A stretch of 64,000 nt of DNA from an uncultured Litoreibacter sp. (lineage in GTDB: Bacteria > Pseudomonadota > Alphaproteobacteria > Rhodobacterales > Rhodobacteraceae), in assembly GCA_947501685.1 (NCBI GenBank), contig CANMWQ010000002.1:186001-250000 (forward strand). The letters run 5' to 3'. The notes under the pieces were generated by a model. That model was given only the letters and a program-made list of their open reading frames with translations, made no database searches and had not been told where the DNA came from. This document shows, piece by piece, positions 1 through 8,541 of the stretch. The translations under genes and the position numbers were made by a program. Position 1 is the first letter of the stretch, and the number at the start of each line of letters is the position of its first letter.

Positions 1-2055
1 CTTCCCTTTTCCACGCGGGCGTAAGGATTTTGATGGGTCGGACGCGAATTTTGGTTTGGCAGCGGTTTTGGGCTTGCCGTCCTTAGGCGCCCCTGTTGGC
101 TTTGAAGCCTTTGGACCGCCTTTGGGTTTGCCCGCTGGCTTCTCCGTTTTGTAATCCGGCTTGCCCGCCGGTTTGGCGGCCCCCTTGGGTTTCCCGCCGG
201 GCTTGCTTTCATATTTCGGTTTGCCCGCCGGTTTCCCTGCGGGTTTGTCGTCATAGCGCGGCTTGGCCTTGCCCGCAGGCTTCGGCTTGCCCTTGAAATC
301 GGAGACCACATCCGGGTCGTGCTTGGGCTTCTTGTCTTTCCACTCTTTCTTCTCTTTCGGCGCGCGCCGTGGGTCGCCGCCCAGATCATCCAGAGGTTTG
401 CGCCGGTTCGAGGCGATGCCGCCACGCGGTTTGCCGCCGGGCTTTGGCCCTTTGTCGAACCGTGGGGGTCTGGACGTATCCGGTACGTGGTCAAGTTTGG
501 TAAGAGTTGCCCCCTCTTCCAGCGACATGTCTGGGCCAAGCGCTTTGACGAAGCCTGCGACCGACTTGTCCTTCAGCTCCACAAAGGTCTCGGTTTCCTG
601 AACCCGGATCGCGCCAATATCGTCTTTGGAAATGTCACCCATCCGGCAGAGCATCGGCAGAAGCCAGCGCGGCTCTGCGCGGTCATTGCGGCCCACGGAG
701 ATGGAGAACCATTGCGACGGGCCAAACGCCTCACGGGGTTTCGGCGCATCCTTGGTGGACGGCGCGGCGAGGTCTTCAGGGGCCGTCTGGCGGGAGCGAT
801 AGAGCCGTAAATAGGCCGCGGCGATTTGCTCTGAAGTAAAGGTTTCCGCCAGTTTAGAGACGAATTCTTGTTCATCCTTGCCCGGCTCATCAGTGAATGC
901 GGGATCCGAGAACATGCGTTCATGATCGCGCTGCAACACCTCATCAGCCGTAGGTGCCGCACCCCATTCGGCCTGAACCTTTGCAAATTTCAACAGCCGC
1001 TCGGCCTTCTTGGACCAGCGCTGCGGCACGATGATAGCCGACACACCCTTGCGCCCCGCGCGCCCCGTCCGGCCGGAGCGGTGCAGCAGCGTTTCGCCAT
1101 TATTGGGCAGCTCCGCATGCACGACCAGTTCCAGATTGGGCAGGTCAATCCCGCGCGCCGCAACATCCGTCGCCACGCAGACCCGCGCCCGCCCGTCGCG
1201 CATGGCCTGCAACGCATGGGTCCGCTCGTTCTGGCTCAGCTCGCCCGACAGCGCGACCACCTGAAACCCCCGGTTCGAGAACCGCGCGGTCAGCCGATTC
1301 ACTGTTGCCCGTGTGTTGCAAAACACGATGGCATTCTGTGCTTCATAATAGCGCAGCACATTGATGATCGCGTTCTCAGGATCGTTTCCGGCCACTAACA
1401 TGGCGCGGTATTCAATGTCGGAATGCTGCGATTTCTCGGCCACCGTTTGCAGCCGCACCGCGTCGGCACGCTGGTAGCTTTCGGCCAGCCGGGCGATCAT
1501 CTTTGGCACCGTGGCCGAGAACATCAGCGTGCGGCGGTCCTCAGGGGCTTGGCTGAGGATAAACTCCAGATCCTCGCGGAACCCAAGGTCCAGCATCTCA
1601 TCCGCCTCATCCAGCACCACGGCTCGGATGTCAGACATGTCCAGACTGCCGCGTTTGATATGGTCTACCAGCCGCCCCGGCGTCGCCACGACAATATGCG
1701 CGCCGCGCTCTAGGGTGCGTTTTTCCGTGCGCATGTCCATGCCGCCCACGGTGGAGGCCACGGTTGCGCCTGCGAATTCGTAGAGCCAGTCCAACTCCCG
1801 TTTCACCTGCAAGGCAAGTTCGCGCGTAGGCGCGACCACCAAGGCCAAAGGTGCTGCGGGCCTGCCAAAGGTTTCGTCTTCCCCCAACAAGGTTGGCGCG
1901 ATTGCCAAGCCGAAGCCCACGGTCTTGCCGGACCCGGTTTGCGCTGAGACCAAAAGGTCCTTTTCCGCATGGTTAGGGTCTGTCACGGCCTCCTGCACTT
2001 GCGTCAGGGTGGTGTATTCACGCTTTTCAAGCGCGCGGGCGATTGTCGGGATCAT
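1..2055 (-). CDS. deaD: DEAD-box RNA helicase (DeaD/CsdA-like), C-terminus cut by window edge
   Basis: ATP-dependent RNA helicase, probably acting in ribosome assembly or RNA decay. The frame is open from the ATG at 2055 to base 1 with no stop, so at least 685 codons are present and the true C-terminus lies outside. Motifs in order: Q-motif region at about 10-22, Walker A AQTGSGKT (38-45), PTRELA (76-81), TPGR, DEAD (149-152), SAT (180-182) and HRSGRTGRAG. A DbpA-type RNA-binding domain follows near residues 480-560. The remaining tail is low-complexity Lys/Pro/Gly/Ala with repeated GKP units, typical of the RNA-binding tails of this family in Rhodobacteraceae. It is divergent from the histidine kinase at 2208. 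The helicase assignment is secure; the exact paralog (DeaD or RhlE type) is not. Confidence 0.93.
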   Translation of the reverse strand, partial: MIPTIARALEKREYTTLTQVQEAVTDPNHAEKDLLVSAQTGSGKTVGFGLAIAPTLLGEDETFGRPAAPLALVVAPTRELALQVKRELDWLYEFAGATVASTVGGMDMRTEKRTLERGAHIVVATPGRLVDHIKRGSLDMSDIRAVVLDEADEMLDLGFREDLEFILSQAPEDRRTLMFSATVPKMIARLAESYQRADAVRLQTVAEKSQHSDIEYRAMLVAGNDPENAIINVLRYYEAQNAIVFCNTRATVNRLTARFSNRGFQVVALSGELSQNERTHALQAMRDGRARVCVATDVAARGIDLPNLELVVHAELPNNGETLLHRSGRTGRAGRKGVSAIIVPQRWSKKAERLLKFAKVQAEWGAAPTADEVLQRDHERMFSDPAFTDEPGKDEQEFVSKLAETFTSEQIAAAYLRLYRSRQTAPEDLAAPSTKDAPKPREAFGPSQWFSISVGRNDRAEPRWLLPMLCRMGDISKDDIGAIRVQETETFVELKDKSVAGFVKALGPDMSLEEGATLTKLDHVPDTSRPPRFDKGPKPGGKPRGGIASNRRKPLDDLGGDPRRAPKEKKEWKDKKPKHDPDVVSDFKGKPKPAGKAKPRYDDKPAGKPAGKPKYESKPGGKPKGAAKPAGKPDYKTEKPAGKPKGGPKASKPTGAPKDGKPKTAAKPKFASDPSKSLRPRGKGK

Positions 2056-2207
2056 TGGGATGCTCTCTTGGGGTGGCAAGCGGATCACCTAAGCCCTATC
2101 GCCACAGAAGTATAGGGCGAAGGGGTTTTCCCGTTTGACGCAACCGGATCTTAACAATCTTGCGGCTAGGGTGCGCGTCAAGCGAGTGAAAGGGGACGCC
2201 GACAATC

Positions 2208-3917
2208 GTGCTCCGTCTACCCAAAAAAGAAGCCGTGCTGCGGCAGGAGAATATCACCTTGCGGGACCTTCCCGCACGGTCCGCTTCAGTATTGATTGTC
2301 GTCGCCCTCAGTGCGTTTTACCTGCCGCTGTCTTTTGTGGTCGGCACGGTCCTCATCTATCTGATGATCGAGGTGTGGGGCATTCTGTCGGTCAAATGGA
2401 TGCTGGCCGAGATGAGGTGGTTGTCCTACCTGAGCCTGCTTTGTGCTGCGACCATCGGGTCCTGCGTGTTTCTGAATGTACTTTATGAGATGTGGCAGCT
2501 GGAAGGGCTCGCCCCGAAGCTCTTCACGTTTTGCTCGCTGACCACCGCCTTGATTCATTGCGCCACGGTCCGATCCTATCATCTGCCCTTGGCAATCGTG
2601 ACGGGGACGCCGGTTGTGGCAACCATCGCGCTGACGATCGTCTCCTCGTTGATCGCGCAAGACCGCATCGTGGACACGGTTGTGGGGATGGTGATCCTGA
2701 TGCTGATGATCGGGTATATCACCGTCATGATGATCGAGGGGTCGCGGTCGCGGCGTGTGTTGATTGCTGCCCGCACCGAAGCTGACGCCGCCAATGAGGC
2801 AAAGGGCCGCTTCATGGCAACGCTCAGCCACGAAATAAGGACGCCGCTCAACGGCATCCTTGGCATTGCCCAGCTTATGAAGGCGGAACATGCGGACAAC
2901 ATTGCCGGTGAACGGGCCGATATTCTGTATAGCTCTGCGGTTTCGTTGAAGACCCTCGTTGATGACGTGCTGGATCATGAAAAAGTTGAGGCCGGAAAGC
3001 TGACGCTAAAACCTGTCCCCGGCGACCTGCGGGAGGTTGCAAACTCCACGATCAAACTCTTCGCGGCCAATGCCGAGAAAAAGGGGCTCTATCTGCGGTT
3101 TGAGGTTGCGGACCACGTTCCGGCCAGCCTGATGTTCGATCCCGTACGGTTGCGCCAAATTCTGTCGAACCTGATCACCAACGCGATCAAATTCACCGAT
3201 AAGGGCGGTGTGCGGTTGGATATCTGTGTCACACCGCAAGATGACATCCGGATCGAGGTAGGAGACACCGGGATCGGCATTCCAAAATCGGCGCAATCAC
3301 ATCTGTTCTCGCGCTACAGTCAAGTGGACGAGCAACAAGAACGCGCGGCCACGGGAACCGGGCTTGGCCTCGCGATCTCTTTGGGTCTGGCAGAATTGAT
3401 GGGCGGCACGATCACGGTAGACTCCTGTGCGGGACGGGGCTCCATCTTTGCGCTGACTTTCCCGATGACGCTGCCCGACACGCGGCAAAAGGCGCCGGAA
3501 ACCTCAGCCGAACCAAAGAGCTTTGCACAAGCCCCGCGCATTCTGGTGGTGGACGACAATGCGGCAAACCGGTTCATCGCCCGCTCTTTCCTGGAGGGCG
3601 CTGGCGCTGTGGTTGAGGAAGCAGAAGATGGCAATGTATCGGTCCAAAAGGCCGCAACTGGGCGCTATGACCTGATCTTCATGGACTTGCAAATGCCGGT
3701 CATGGATGGATACGCCGCCGCACAAGCGATCCGCGCGACGGGGCATGGGCGTCAGACCGCGATCATTGCTTTGACGGCGGACAGCACCATCCGGGACCAA
3801 AGCAGATTTGATGCCAGCGGGATGAACGGCTTCCTGTCAAAACCGTTGCAAAAAGATCGGCTGTTGGCGGAGGTTGCGCGTCATCTGTCGCCTGCGCTTA
3901 TCTCTGCGGCGGAGTAG
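2208..3917 (+). CDS. Membrane-bound hybrid sensor histidine kinase with receiver domain
   Basis: Signal-transducing kinase with its own receiver. The 569-aa product has about six hydrophobic segments in residues 25-178 with little periplasmic sequence between them, suggesting sensing within the membrane. A HisKA domain follows with the phosphoacceptor His208 in SHEIRTPLNG. The ATPase domain shows the N-box NLITNAIKF, G1 DTGIGI and G2 GTGLGLAI. A C-terminal receiver contains VVDDN, the phospho-Asp493 in FMDLQMPVMDG and the conserved Lys in FLSKPL. No separate response regulator or Hpt gene is adjacent, so the output partner is unknown. The GTG start at 2208 is the longest choice; nothing in the sequence decides it firmly. 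The ligand cannot be inferred. Confidence 0.88.
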   Translation: MLRLPKKEAVLRQENITLRDLPARSASVLIVVALSAFYLPLSFVVGTVLIYLMIEVWGILSVKWMLAEMRWLSYLSLLCAATIGSCVFLNVLYEMWQLEGLAPKLFTFCSLTTALIHCATVRSYHLPLAIVTGTPVVATIALTIVSSLIAQDRIVDTVVGMVILMLMIGYITVMMIEGSRSRRVLIAARTEADAANEAKGRFMATLSHEIRTPLNGILGIAQLMKAEHADNIAGERADILYSSAVSLKTLVDDVLDHEKVEAGKLTLKPVPGDLREVANSTIKLFAANAEKKGLYLRFEVADHVPASLMFDPVRLRQILSNLITNAIKFTDKGGVRLDICVTPQDDIRIEVGDTGIGIPKSAQSHLFSRYSQVDEQQERAATGTGLGLAISLGLAELMGGTITVDSCAGRGSIFALTFPMTLPDTRQKAPETSAEPKSFAQAPRILVVDDNAANRFIARSFLEGAGAVVEEAEDGNVSVQKAATGRYDLIFMDLQMPVMDGYAAAQAIRATGHGRQTAIIALTADSTIRDQSRFDASGMNGFLSKPLQKDRLLAEVARHLSPALISAAE

Positions 3918-3930
3918 GTCTGAAATTGAA

Positions 3931-3955
3931 AACGCCCCACCAAAGGGCGGAGCGT
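3931..3955. terminator. Weak hairpin between convergent genes
   Basis: CGCCC and GGGCG form a 5-bp stem around a CACCAAA-type loop in the 70-nt gap between the kinase and binding-protein stop codons. A T tract is poor on both strands, so this is only a possible bidirectional terminator. Confidence 0.3.
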
Positions 3956-3987
3956 CTCCAAGTTTCAAGCGAGTGAGCGGGTATCGC

Positions 3988-5532
3988 TTACGCGAACCAC
4001 CAGCGCTCCATCATCCGTGAGCTGTCCATCTGGAACACGTTCCCGATGGTGCCGGAGTTGGCCAGCTTGGTCGAATGCGCATCGACATAATTGGCATACA
4101 TCGGAATAACCGTGCCGCCTTCGGCAGACATCAGCATCTGCATTTCCGTGTACATGTCACGGCGCTTGTTGCTGTCCAGCTCGGCGCGCGCGCTCAAGAG
4201 CAGCTCTTGGAAGCGTGCGTTCTCCCAAGACGTGTCGTTCCATGGAACGCCAGCCTCGTAAGCAGTCGAGAACATCCAGTCCTCGGTCACGCGGCCGGAC
4301 CAATAGCAGGCACACCACGGCTTTTTGAGCCAAACATTGGACCAGTAGCCATCATCGGGTTCTTGCACGACGTTGATATTGATCCCGCCCGCCTTGGCCG
4401 AGGCTTGATACAGCTGAGCCGCATCAATCGCGCCAGCAAAGGCGGCGTTTGCAGCGGACAGATCCACATTCAAAGAGTCCATGCCGGCCTCTTTCAGGTG
4501 GAACTTGGCCTTATCCGGATCATAGGAGTTCTGCTCCAGATCGGCGGCATAGTACTGGTTTGCCGGACCGATCGGGTGGTCATTTGCAACTTTACCATGG
4601 CCCAACAGGATTTTCTCAACCATCTCTTCGCGGTTGATGCCGTGTTTCAGCGCTTTGCGGATGTTCATGTCGCTGAACGGGTCCGTGTTGGTGAGCATCG
4701 GGAACGTGTAGTGCTGGTTGCCCGTCACTTCCATGATGTTGACCATCGGGTTGGCCTTCAGCAACGCTTCGGTTTTCACGTCAACGCGGTTTACGGCGTC
4801 AACTTGACCGGTCATCAGCGCGTTCATCCGGGCGGCCGCGTCGTTGATCGCGATCACTTCGAGCTCGTCAAAGAAACCGGCTTCGCCGTCTTTGTAATGA
4901 CTCTCGACGCGTTTGCCGACAAAGCGCACACCGGGGTCAAAGCTTTCAACCCGGTAGAGGCCGGTGCCGTTGCCCGACGCGATGGCTTCGTCAATCTCGC
5001 CCGCAGGGAACATCAGGATGTGGTAATCCGACAGCAGGAACGGGAAGTCCGCATTGCCCGCTTCCAGCGTCATCTGGATCTCGTGATCCGAGATTTTCTT
5101 CATTTCCGAGATCGCGGACACAATCGGTTTGGCCGCAGATTTTGCGCCTTCCGCCGTGTGCATTTCCAGCGAGGCAATCACGTCATCCGCGCCAAATGGC
5201 TTGCCGGAGTGGAACGTCACGCCCTTGCGCAGCTTGAAGGTCCAGGTCTTGGCATCTGCCGAGGCTTCCCAGCTTTCGGCCAATTCGCCTTTCAGCTGGC
5301 CGTCAGCACCCACCTCAGTCAGGCAGTCAAACACGGCACCATGGGCGCACATAATCATGTAGCTGTCCGAATGTGTCCGGCCATCCCAGCTGTCAGACGT
5401 GTTCGCGCCCGCAATCCCGAGGCGCAAACGACCGCCTTTTTTGGGTGCTGCGCGCAATGGCATGCCTGTGGCGCTTAACACCCCTGCGGCGATACCGGAC
5501 TTGAGCAAGCCCCGTCTTGAAATCTGTGTCAT
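3988..5532 (-). CDS. Peptide/nickel-type ABC transporter substrate-binding protein, Tat-exported
   Basis: Periplasmic receptor of the adjacent importer (SBP_bac_5, DppA/OppA family); 514 aa is the normal length. The N-terminus carries a twin-arginine signal (SRRGLLKSG) followed by a hydrophobic stretch and cleavage near PLRAAPKK, so it is probably exported folded. Mature sequence contains the family pattern of an ESWEAS strand, WTFKLRKGVTFHSG and later DPDKAKFHLKEAG. It is the last gene of the permease-permease-ATPase-SBP operon. A 70-nt gap with two small hairpins separates it from the ATPase gene, which would fit separate mRNA stability for the abundant receptor. Substrate (di/oligopeptide, opine, glutathione or sugar) is not decidable from the sequence. 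Confidence 0.92.
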   Translation of the reverse strand: MTQISRRGLLKSGIAAGVLSATGMPLRAAPKKGGRLRLGIAGANTSDSWDGRTHSDSYMIMCAHGAVFDCLTEVGADGQLKGELAESWEASADAKTWTFKLRKGVTFHSGKPFGADDVIASLEMHTAEGAKSAAKPIVSAISEMKKISDHEIQMTLEAGNADFPFLLSDYHILMFPAGEIDEAIASGNGTGLYRVESFDPGVRFVGKRVESHYKDGEAGFFDELEVIAINDAAARMNALMTGQVDAVNRVDVKTEALLKANPMVNIMEVTGNQHYTFPMLTNTDPFSDMNIRKALKHGINREEMVEKILLGHGKVANDHPIGPANQYYAADLEQNSYDPDKAKFHLKEAGMDSLNVDLSAANAAFAGAIDAAQLYQASAKAGGININVVQEPDDGYWSNVWLKKPWCACYWSGRVTEDWMFSTAYEAGVPWNDTSWENARFQELLLSARAELDSNKRRDMYTEMQMLMSAEGGTVIPMYANYVDAHSTKLANSGTIGNVFQMDSSRMMERWWFA

Positions 5533-5558
5533 GTGTAGTCTCCCTGTTGGTTATTTTT

Positions 5559-5595
5559 GACGGTCCCCCGTCGGTCTCGCCACCCTTGATGGGTG
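5559..5595 (-). other. Two intercistronic hairpins before the binding-protein gene
   Basis: CACCC-TTGAT-GGGTG (5581-5595) and GACGG-TCCC-CCGTC (5559-5572) lie between the ATPase stop and the binding-protein start. They may act as processing or stability structures that raise SBP mRNA relative to the upstream genes, as seen in other ABC operons; this role is inference. Confidence 0.4.
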
Positions 5596-5602
5596 ATTCG
5601 AA

Positions 5603-7249
5603 TTACATCTTATCAACAGCGGCATCGCCGATGTTATCAACTCCCCGCTCCTTGAGCAGATCATCGAGCCAGTCCGGATCCATCTCCGGCACAGAGCTCA
5701 GCAGAAGGTCGGTATACGGATGGTGCGGCGGTTGGAACATCTCGGCTTTCTCGCCCTGTTCGACCACTTTGCCGTCTTTCATCACCACCACCTCGTCTGA
5801 AATGGCGCGTACCGTGGCCAGATCATGTGTGATGAACATATAGCTGAGGCCCAGCTGGTCTTGCAACTTGGCCAGCAATTTCAAAATGCCCTCGGCGACC
5901 AGTTGATCAAGCGCGGAGGTGACCTCGTCGCAAATGATGAATTTCGGCTCTGCGGCCAAGGCCCGCGCGATACCAATGCGTTGCTTCTGCCCACCCGACA
6001 GCTCGGAGGGCAAGCGGTTGAAATACTCGGTCGGCTCCAGCTCGATCTCCGCCAGCAACGCGTCCACCTTGGCGCGTTTCTCTTTTCCCTTGAGGCGAAG
6101 GTAGAATTCCACCGGCCTGCCGATGGTCTCCCCGATGGTTTTGCGCGGGTTTAGAGCCGTATCCGCCATCTGATAGATCATCTGCGCCTGACGCAACTGC
6201 ATCTTGTCGCGCCTGCGATAATCCAGCGGCAACTGCATTCCGTCAAACTCGATATGGCCAATCCGTGGTGGCAAAAGCCCGGTAATGCAGCGCGCCGTGG
6301 TCGATTTGCCCGACCCGGATTCGCCCACAACCGCAACCGTGCGCCCCTCGTGAATGTCGAAACTGACGTCGTGCAGAACATCGGTTGTCCCGTAAGCGGC
6401 GGTGACGGTCTTGACCGACACAACCGGCGTGGCGCCTGTGATCACAGACGGTTTGGCCGGGCGCTCGAAACTGCGCACAGCCCAGAGCGACTTGGTGTAT
6501 TCCTCTTTCGGTGCGCTGAGCATGGTGCGGGTGTCGGATTCCTCGACCTCGTCGCCCTTCAGCAGCACTTTGATCTTGTCGGCCATTTGCGCCACCACGG
6601 CCAGATCATGGGTGATGTAGATCGCGGCGGTGTCGAACTGTTCAACGATATCGCGGATGGAGGCCAGCACCTCGATCTGCGTGGTCACATCAAGCGCCGT
6701 GGTGGGCTCGTCGAAAATAATCAGGTCCGGGCGACAGGCCATGGCCATCGCCGTCATTGCCCGCTGCAATTGCCCTCCGGAGACCTGATGCGGGTAGCGA
6801 AACCCGATCTCTTCGGGGTTGGGCAGTCGCAGACGGCGGTAAAGCTCGATCCCGTCTTCGGTGCTTTCGGCCTTGCTAGACACTGAATGCTGCACCGGAC
6901 CCTCGGTGTGCTGGTCCATCAGTTTATGCGCCGGGTTAAACGAAGCGGCAGCAGACTGCGCGACATAGGCGATGCGTTTGCCGAGCAGTGCGCGCTTGTC
7001 GGCCGCAGACGCAGTGACCAGATCGACCCCGTCAAACACAACCGACCCTTCTGAGATACGCACCCCGTCACGGGTGAACCCCATGGAGGCCAGCCCAATG
7101 GTCGATTTGCCCGCACCGGACTCGCCGATCAGCCCAACCACCTCGCCCCTGTTCAGATCCAGATCGACGCCGTTGATGATCGGGTTCCACGTCTCGTCCG
7201 AGCGGCCCTCGATCCAGAGGTTGCGTATCTTGAGAAGCGGTTCGCTCAT
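5603..7249 (-). CDS. Fused two-domain ABC transporter ATPase (DppD-DppF / GsiA type)
   Basis: Cytoplasmic energy-coupling subunit of the peptide-type importer. At 548 aa it holds two complete nucleotide-binding domains in one chain, in place of separate D and F subunits. Domain 1 has Walker A GESGAGKST (42-50), signature VSGGQ and Walker B LIIFDEP. Domain 2 begins near residue 280, with Walker A GESGSGKST (about 309-317), signature LSGGQKQR and Walker B FIICDEVTSALD. Its start overlaps the stop of the upstream permease by 4 nt, so translation is probably coupled. Both domains look catalytically intact, although the second has Val where DEP normally has Pro (DEVTSALD, common in DppF-type halves). 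Confidence 0.93.
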   Translation of the reverse strand: MSEPLLKIRNLWIEGRSDETWNPIINGVDLDLNRGEVVGLIGESGAGKSTIGLASMGFTRDGVRISEGSVVFDGVDLVTASAADKRALLGKRIAYVAQSAAASFNPAHKLMDQHTEGPVQHSVSSKAESTEDGIELYRRLRLPNPEEIGFRYPHQVSGGQLQRAMTAMAMACRPDLIIFDEPTTALDVTTQIEVLASIRDIVEQFDTAAIYITHDLAVVAQMADKIKVLLKGDEVEESDTRTMLSAPKEEYTKSLWAVRSFERPAKPSVITGATPVVSVKTVTAAYGTTDVLHDVSFDIHEGRTVAVVGESGSGKSTTARCITGLLPPRIGHIEFDGMQLPLDYRRRDKMQLRQAQMIYQMADTALNPRKTIGETIGRPVEFYLRLKGKEKRAKVDALLAEIELEPTEYFNRLPSELSGGQKQRIGIARALAAEPKFIICDEVTSALDQLVAEGILKLLAKLQDQLGLSYMFITHDLATVRAISDEVVVMKDGKVVEQGEKAEMFQPPHHPYTDLLLSSVPEMDPDWLDDLLKERGVDNIGDAAVDKM

Positions 7250-8541
7250 TCTTTCAGGCCCGATGATTTGTGCAGCATCCAGTCAACCACGAAGTTCACC
7301 GCCACGGTCAGCAGCGCGATGGCGCCGGCGGCCAGCAAAGGCGCCACAGCCACGTTTGGCGCGAAGGCTGCGAAATTGATGAATTGCGACAGGTCCCGCA
7401 CCATCGTCCCCCAATCCGCCAGCGGGGGCTGGATGCCCACGCCCAGAAAGCTCAGCGACGCGATGGTTAGGAACACAAAGCAGAAGCGCAGGCCAAATTC
7501 GGCGAGCAGCGGCGCATAGGCGTTGGGCAGCATCTCGCGGAAAATCAGGTAAGGCAGGCCTTCGCCGCGCAGCTTGGCGGCCTCGATATAATCCATGACC
7601 ACGATGTTCTGTCCCACCGCCCGCGACAGGCGAAACACCCGCGTCGAGTCGATCACGGCGATGATTAGGATCATGTAGATCGTCACCTGCCATGAAGCGG
7701 AGCCCGCCCAGGCGGTCGCAATCGTGATCAGCAGCAGCGCAAAGATCAGCGCAGGAATGGCCATCAACGCATCGACCATGCGCGACAACAACTGGTCGAG
7801 CCAGCCACCCAAGGTCGCCGCCAGAAACCCGAGCGTGCCGCCAAGCAGGAAGGCCAGACAGGTGGTGACAAAGGCGATGCCCACCGTGTTCTGCGCCCCA
7901 AAAATCAAGCGCGACAGGATATCGCGACCGATCTGATCCGTGCCCAGAGGATAGTCCGGATTGCCGCCAATTGCCGGGTTGCCGCCGGGAACAATATTCG
8001 CGGCACCCAGAATTTCCTCCTGCCCGTAGGGCGCGATGACCCCGGCGAAGATCGAAACAACCGCATAGATCAGGATGATCAAGATGCCGAACGCCGCCGT
8101 CAGCGGCATGGAGCGGAACAGCTTTCTGGACCCTTCCGTGCCAACGCTGCGGCCCAGCAGTCGGAACAGGAACGCCGCGACGGCAAAGATCAGGAAGCCC
8201 TGCACGGCCCAGCGGAAGAAGATCACCCCCGCCCGCGGCACACCATCCGTGTCCGTGGGCTGGAAGAAATACCAAACGCCAAACACCACCAACACCGCCG
8301 CCAGCACATAGCCAAAGGCGACGCCGAACGGCATATCACGGAAAAACGGAGCATTCCCCGTCGCCGCGCGACCAACCATGCGGAAAAGATAGGCGGCACT
8401 TAGTAACCCTAGAACTGCCAAAAATGCTGTAAGAAACAGACCCAATGATGCCCAATTTACTGCTAACAGCACGCAAATGCCTGCAAGAACTGTAAAGGCG
8501 ATGAGCGCGCCGAGAGTTCCTTGGAATACGTCTTTTCTCAT
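7246..8541 (-). CDS. ABC transporter permease (DppC/OppC family) with duplicated N-terminal region
   Basis: Inner-membrane channel subunit. The C-terminal ~270 residues are an ordinary BPD_transp_1 permease, including the EAA loop around YIEAAKLRGEGLPYLIFREM and the PLGTDQIGRDILSR motif. At 431 aa it is about 130 residues longer than usual, with extra hydrophobic helices at the N-terminus. Residues ~50-88 (YLFRMVGRA...MPFGVAFGYVL) resemble residues ~122-164 (FLFRLLGRS...MPLTAAFGILI), so the juxtamembrane region and first canonical helix seem to be duplicated. It overlaps both neighbours by 4 nt. Function as a permease is secure; the purpose of the extension is unknown. Confidence 0.92.
   Translation of the reverse strand: MRKDVFQGTLGALIAFTVLAGICVLLAVNWASLGLFLTAFLAVLGLLSAAYLFRMVGRAATGNAPFFRDMPFGVAFGYVLAAVLVVFGVWYFFQPTDTDGVPRAGVIFFRWAVQGFLIFAVAAFLFRLLGRSVGTEGSRKLFRSMPLTAAFGILIILIYAVVSIFAGVIAPYGQEEILGAANIVPGGNPAIGGNPDYPLGTDQIGRDILSRLIFGAQNTVGIAFVTTCLAFLLGGTLGFLAATLGGWLDQLLSRMVDALMAIPALIFALLLITIATAWAGSASWQVTIYMILIIAVIDSTRVFRLSRAVGQNIVVMDYIEAAKLRGEGLPYLIFREMLPNAYAPLLAEFGLRFCFVFLTIASLSFLGVGIQPPLADWGTMVRDLSQFINFAAFAPNVAVAPLLAAGAIALLTVAVNFVVDWMLHKSSGLKE

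Noticed and set aside
1-300. Short direct repeats resembling a CRISPR or tandem-repeat array
   Set aside because: They are the coding sequence of the low-complexity helicase tail in one continuous frame; no spacers or regular repeat length.
4075-5478. 467-aa plus-strand frame over the substrate-binding protein
   Set aside because: Antisense to a confirmed binding protein; rich in Arg/His with no recognisable domain.
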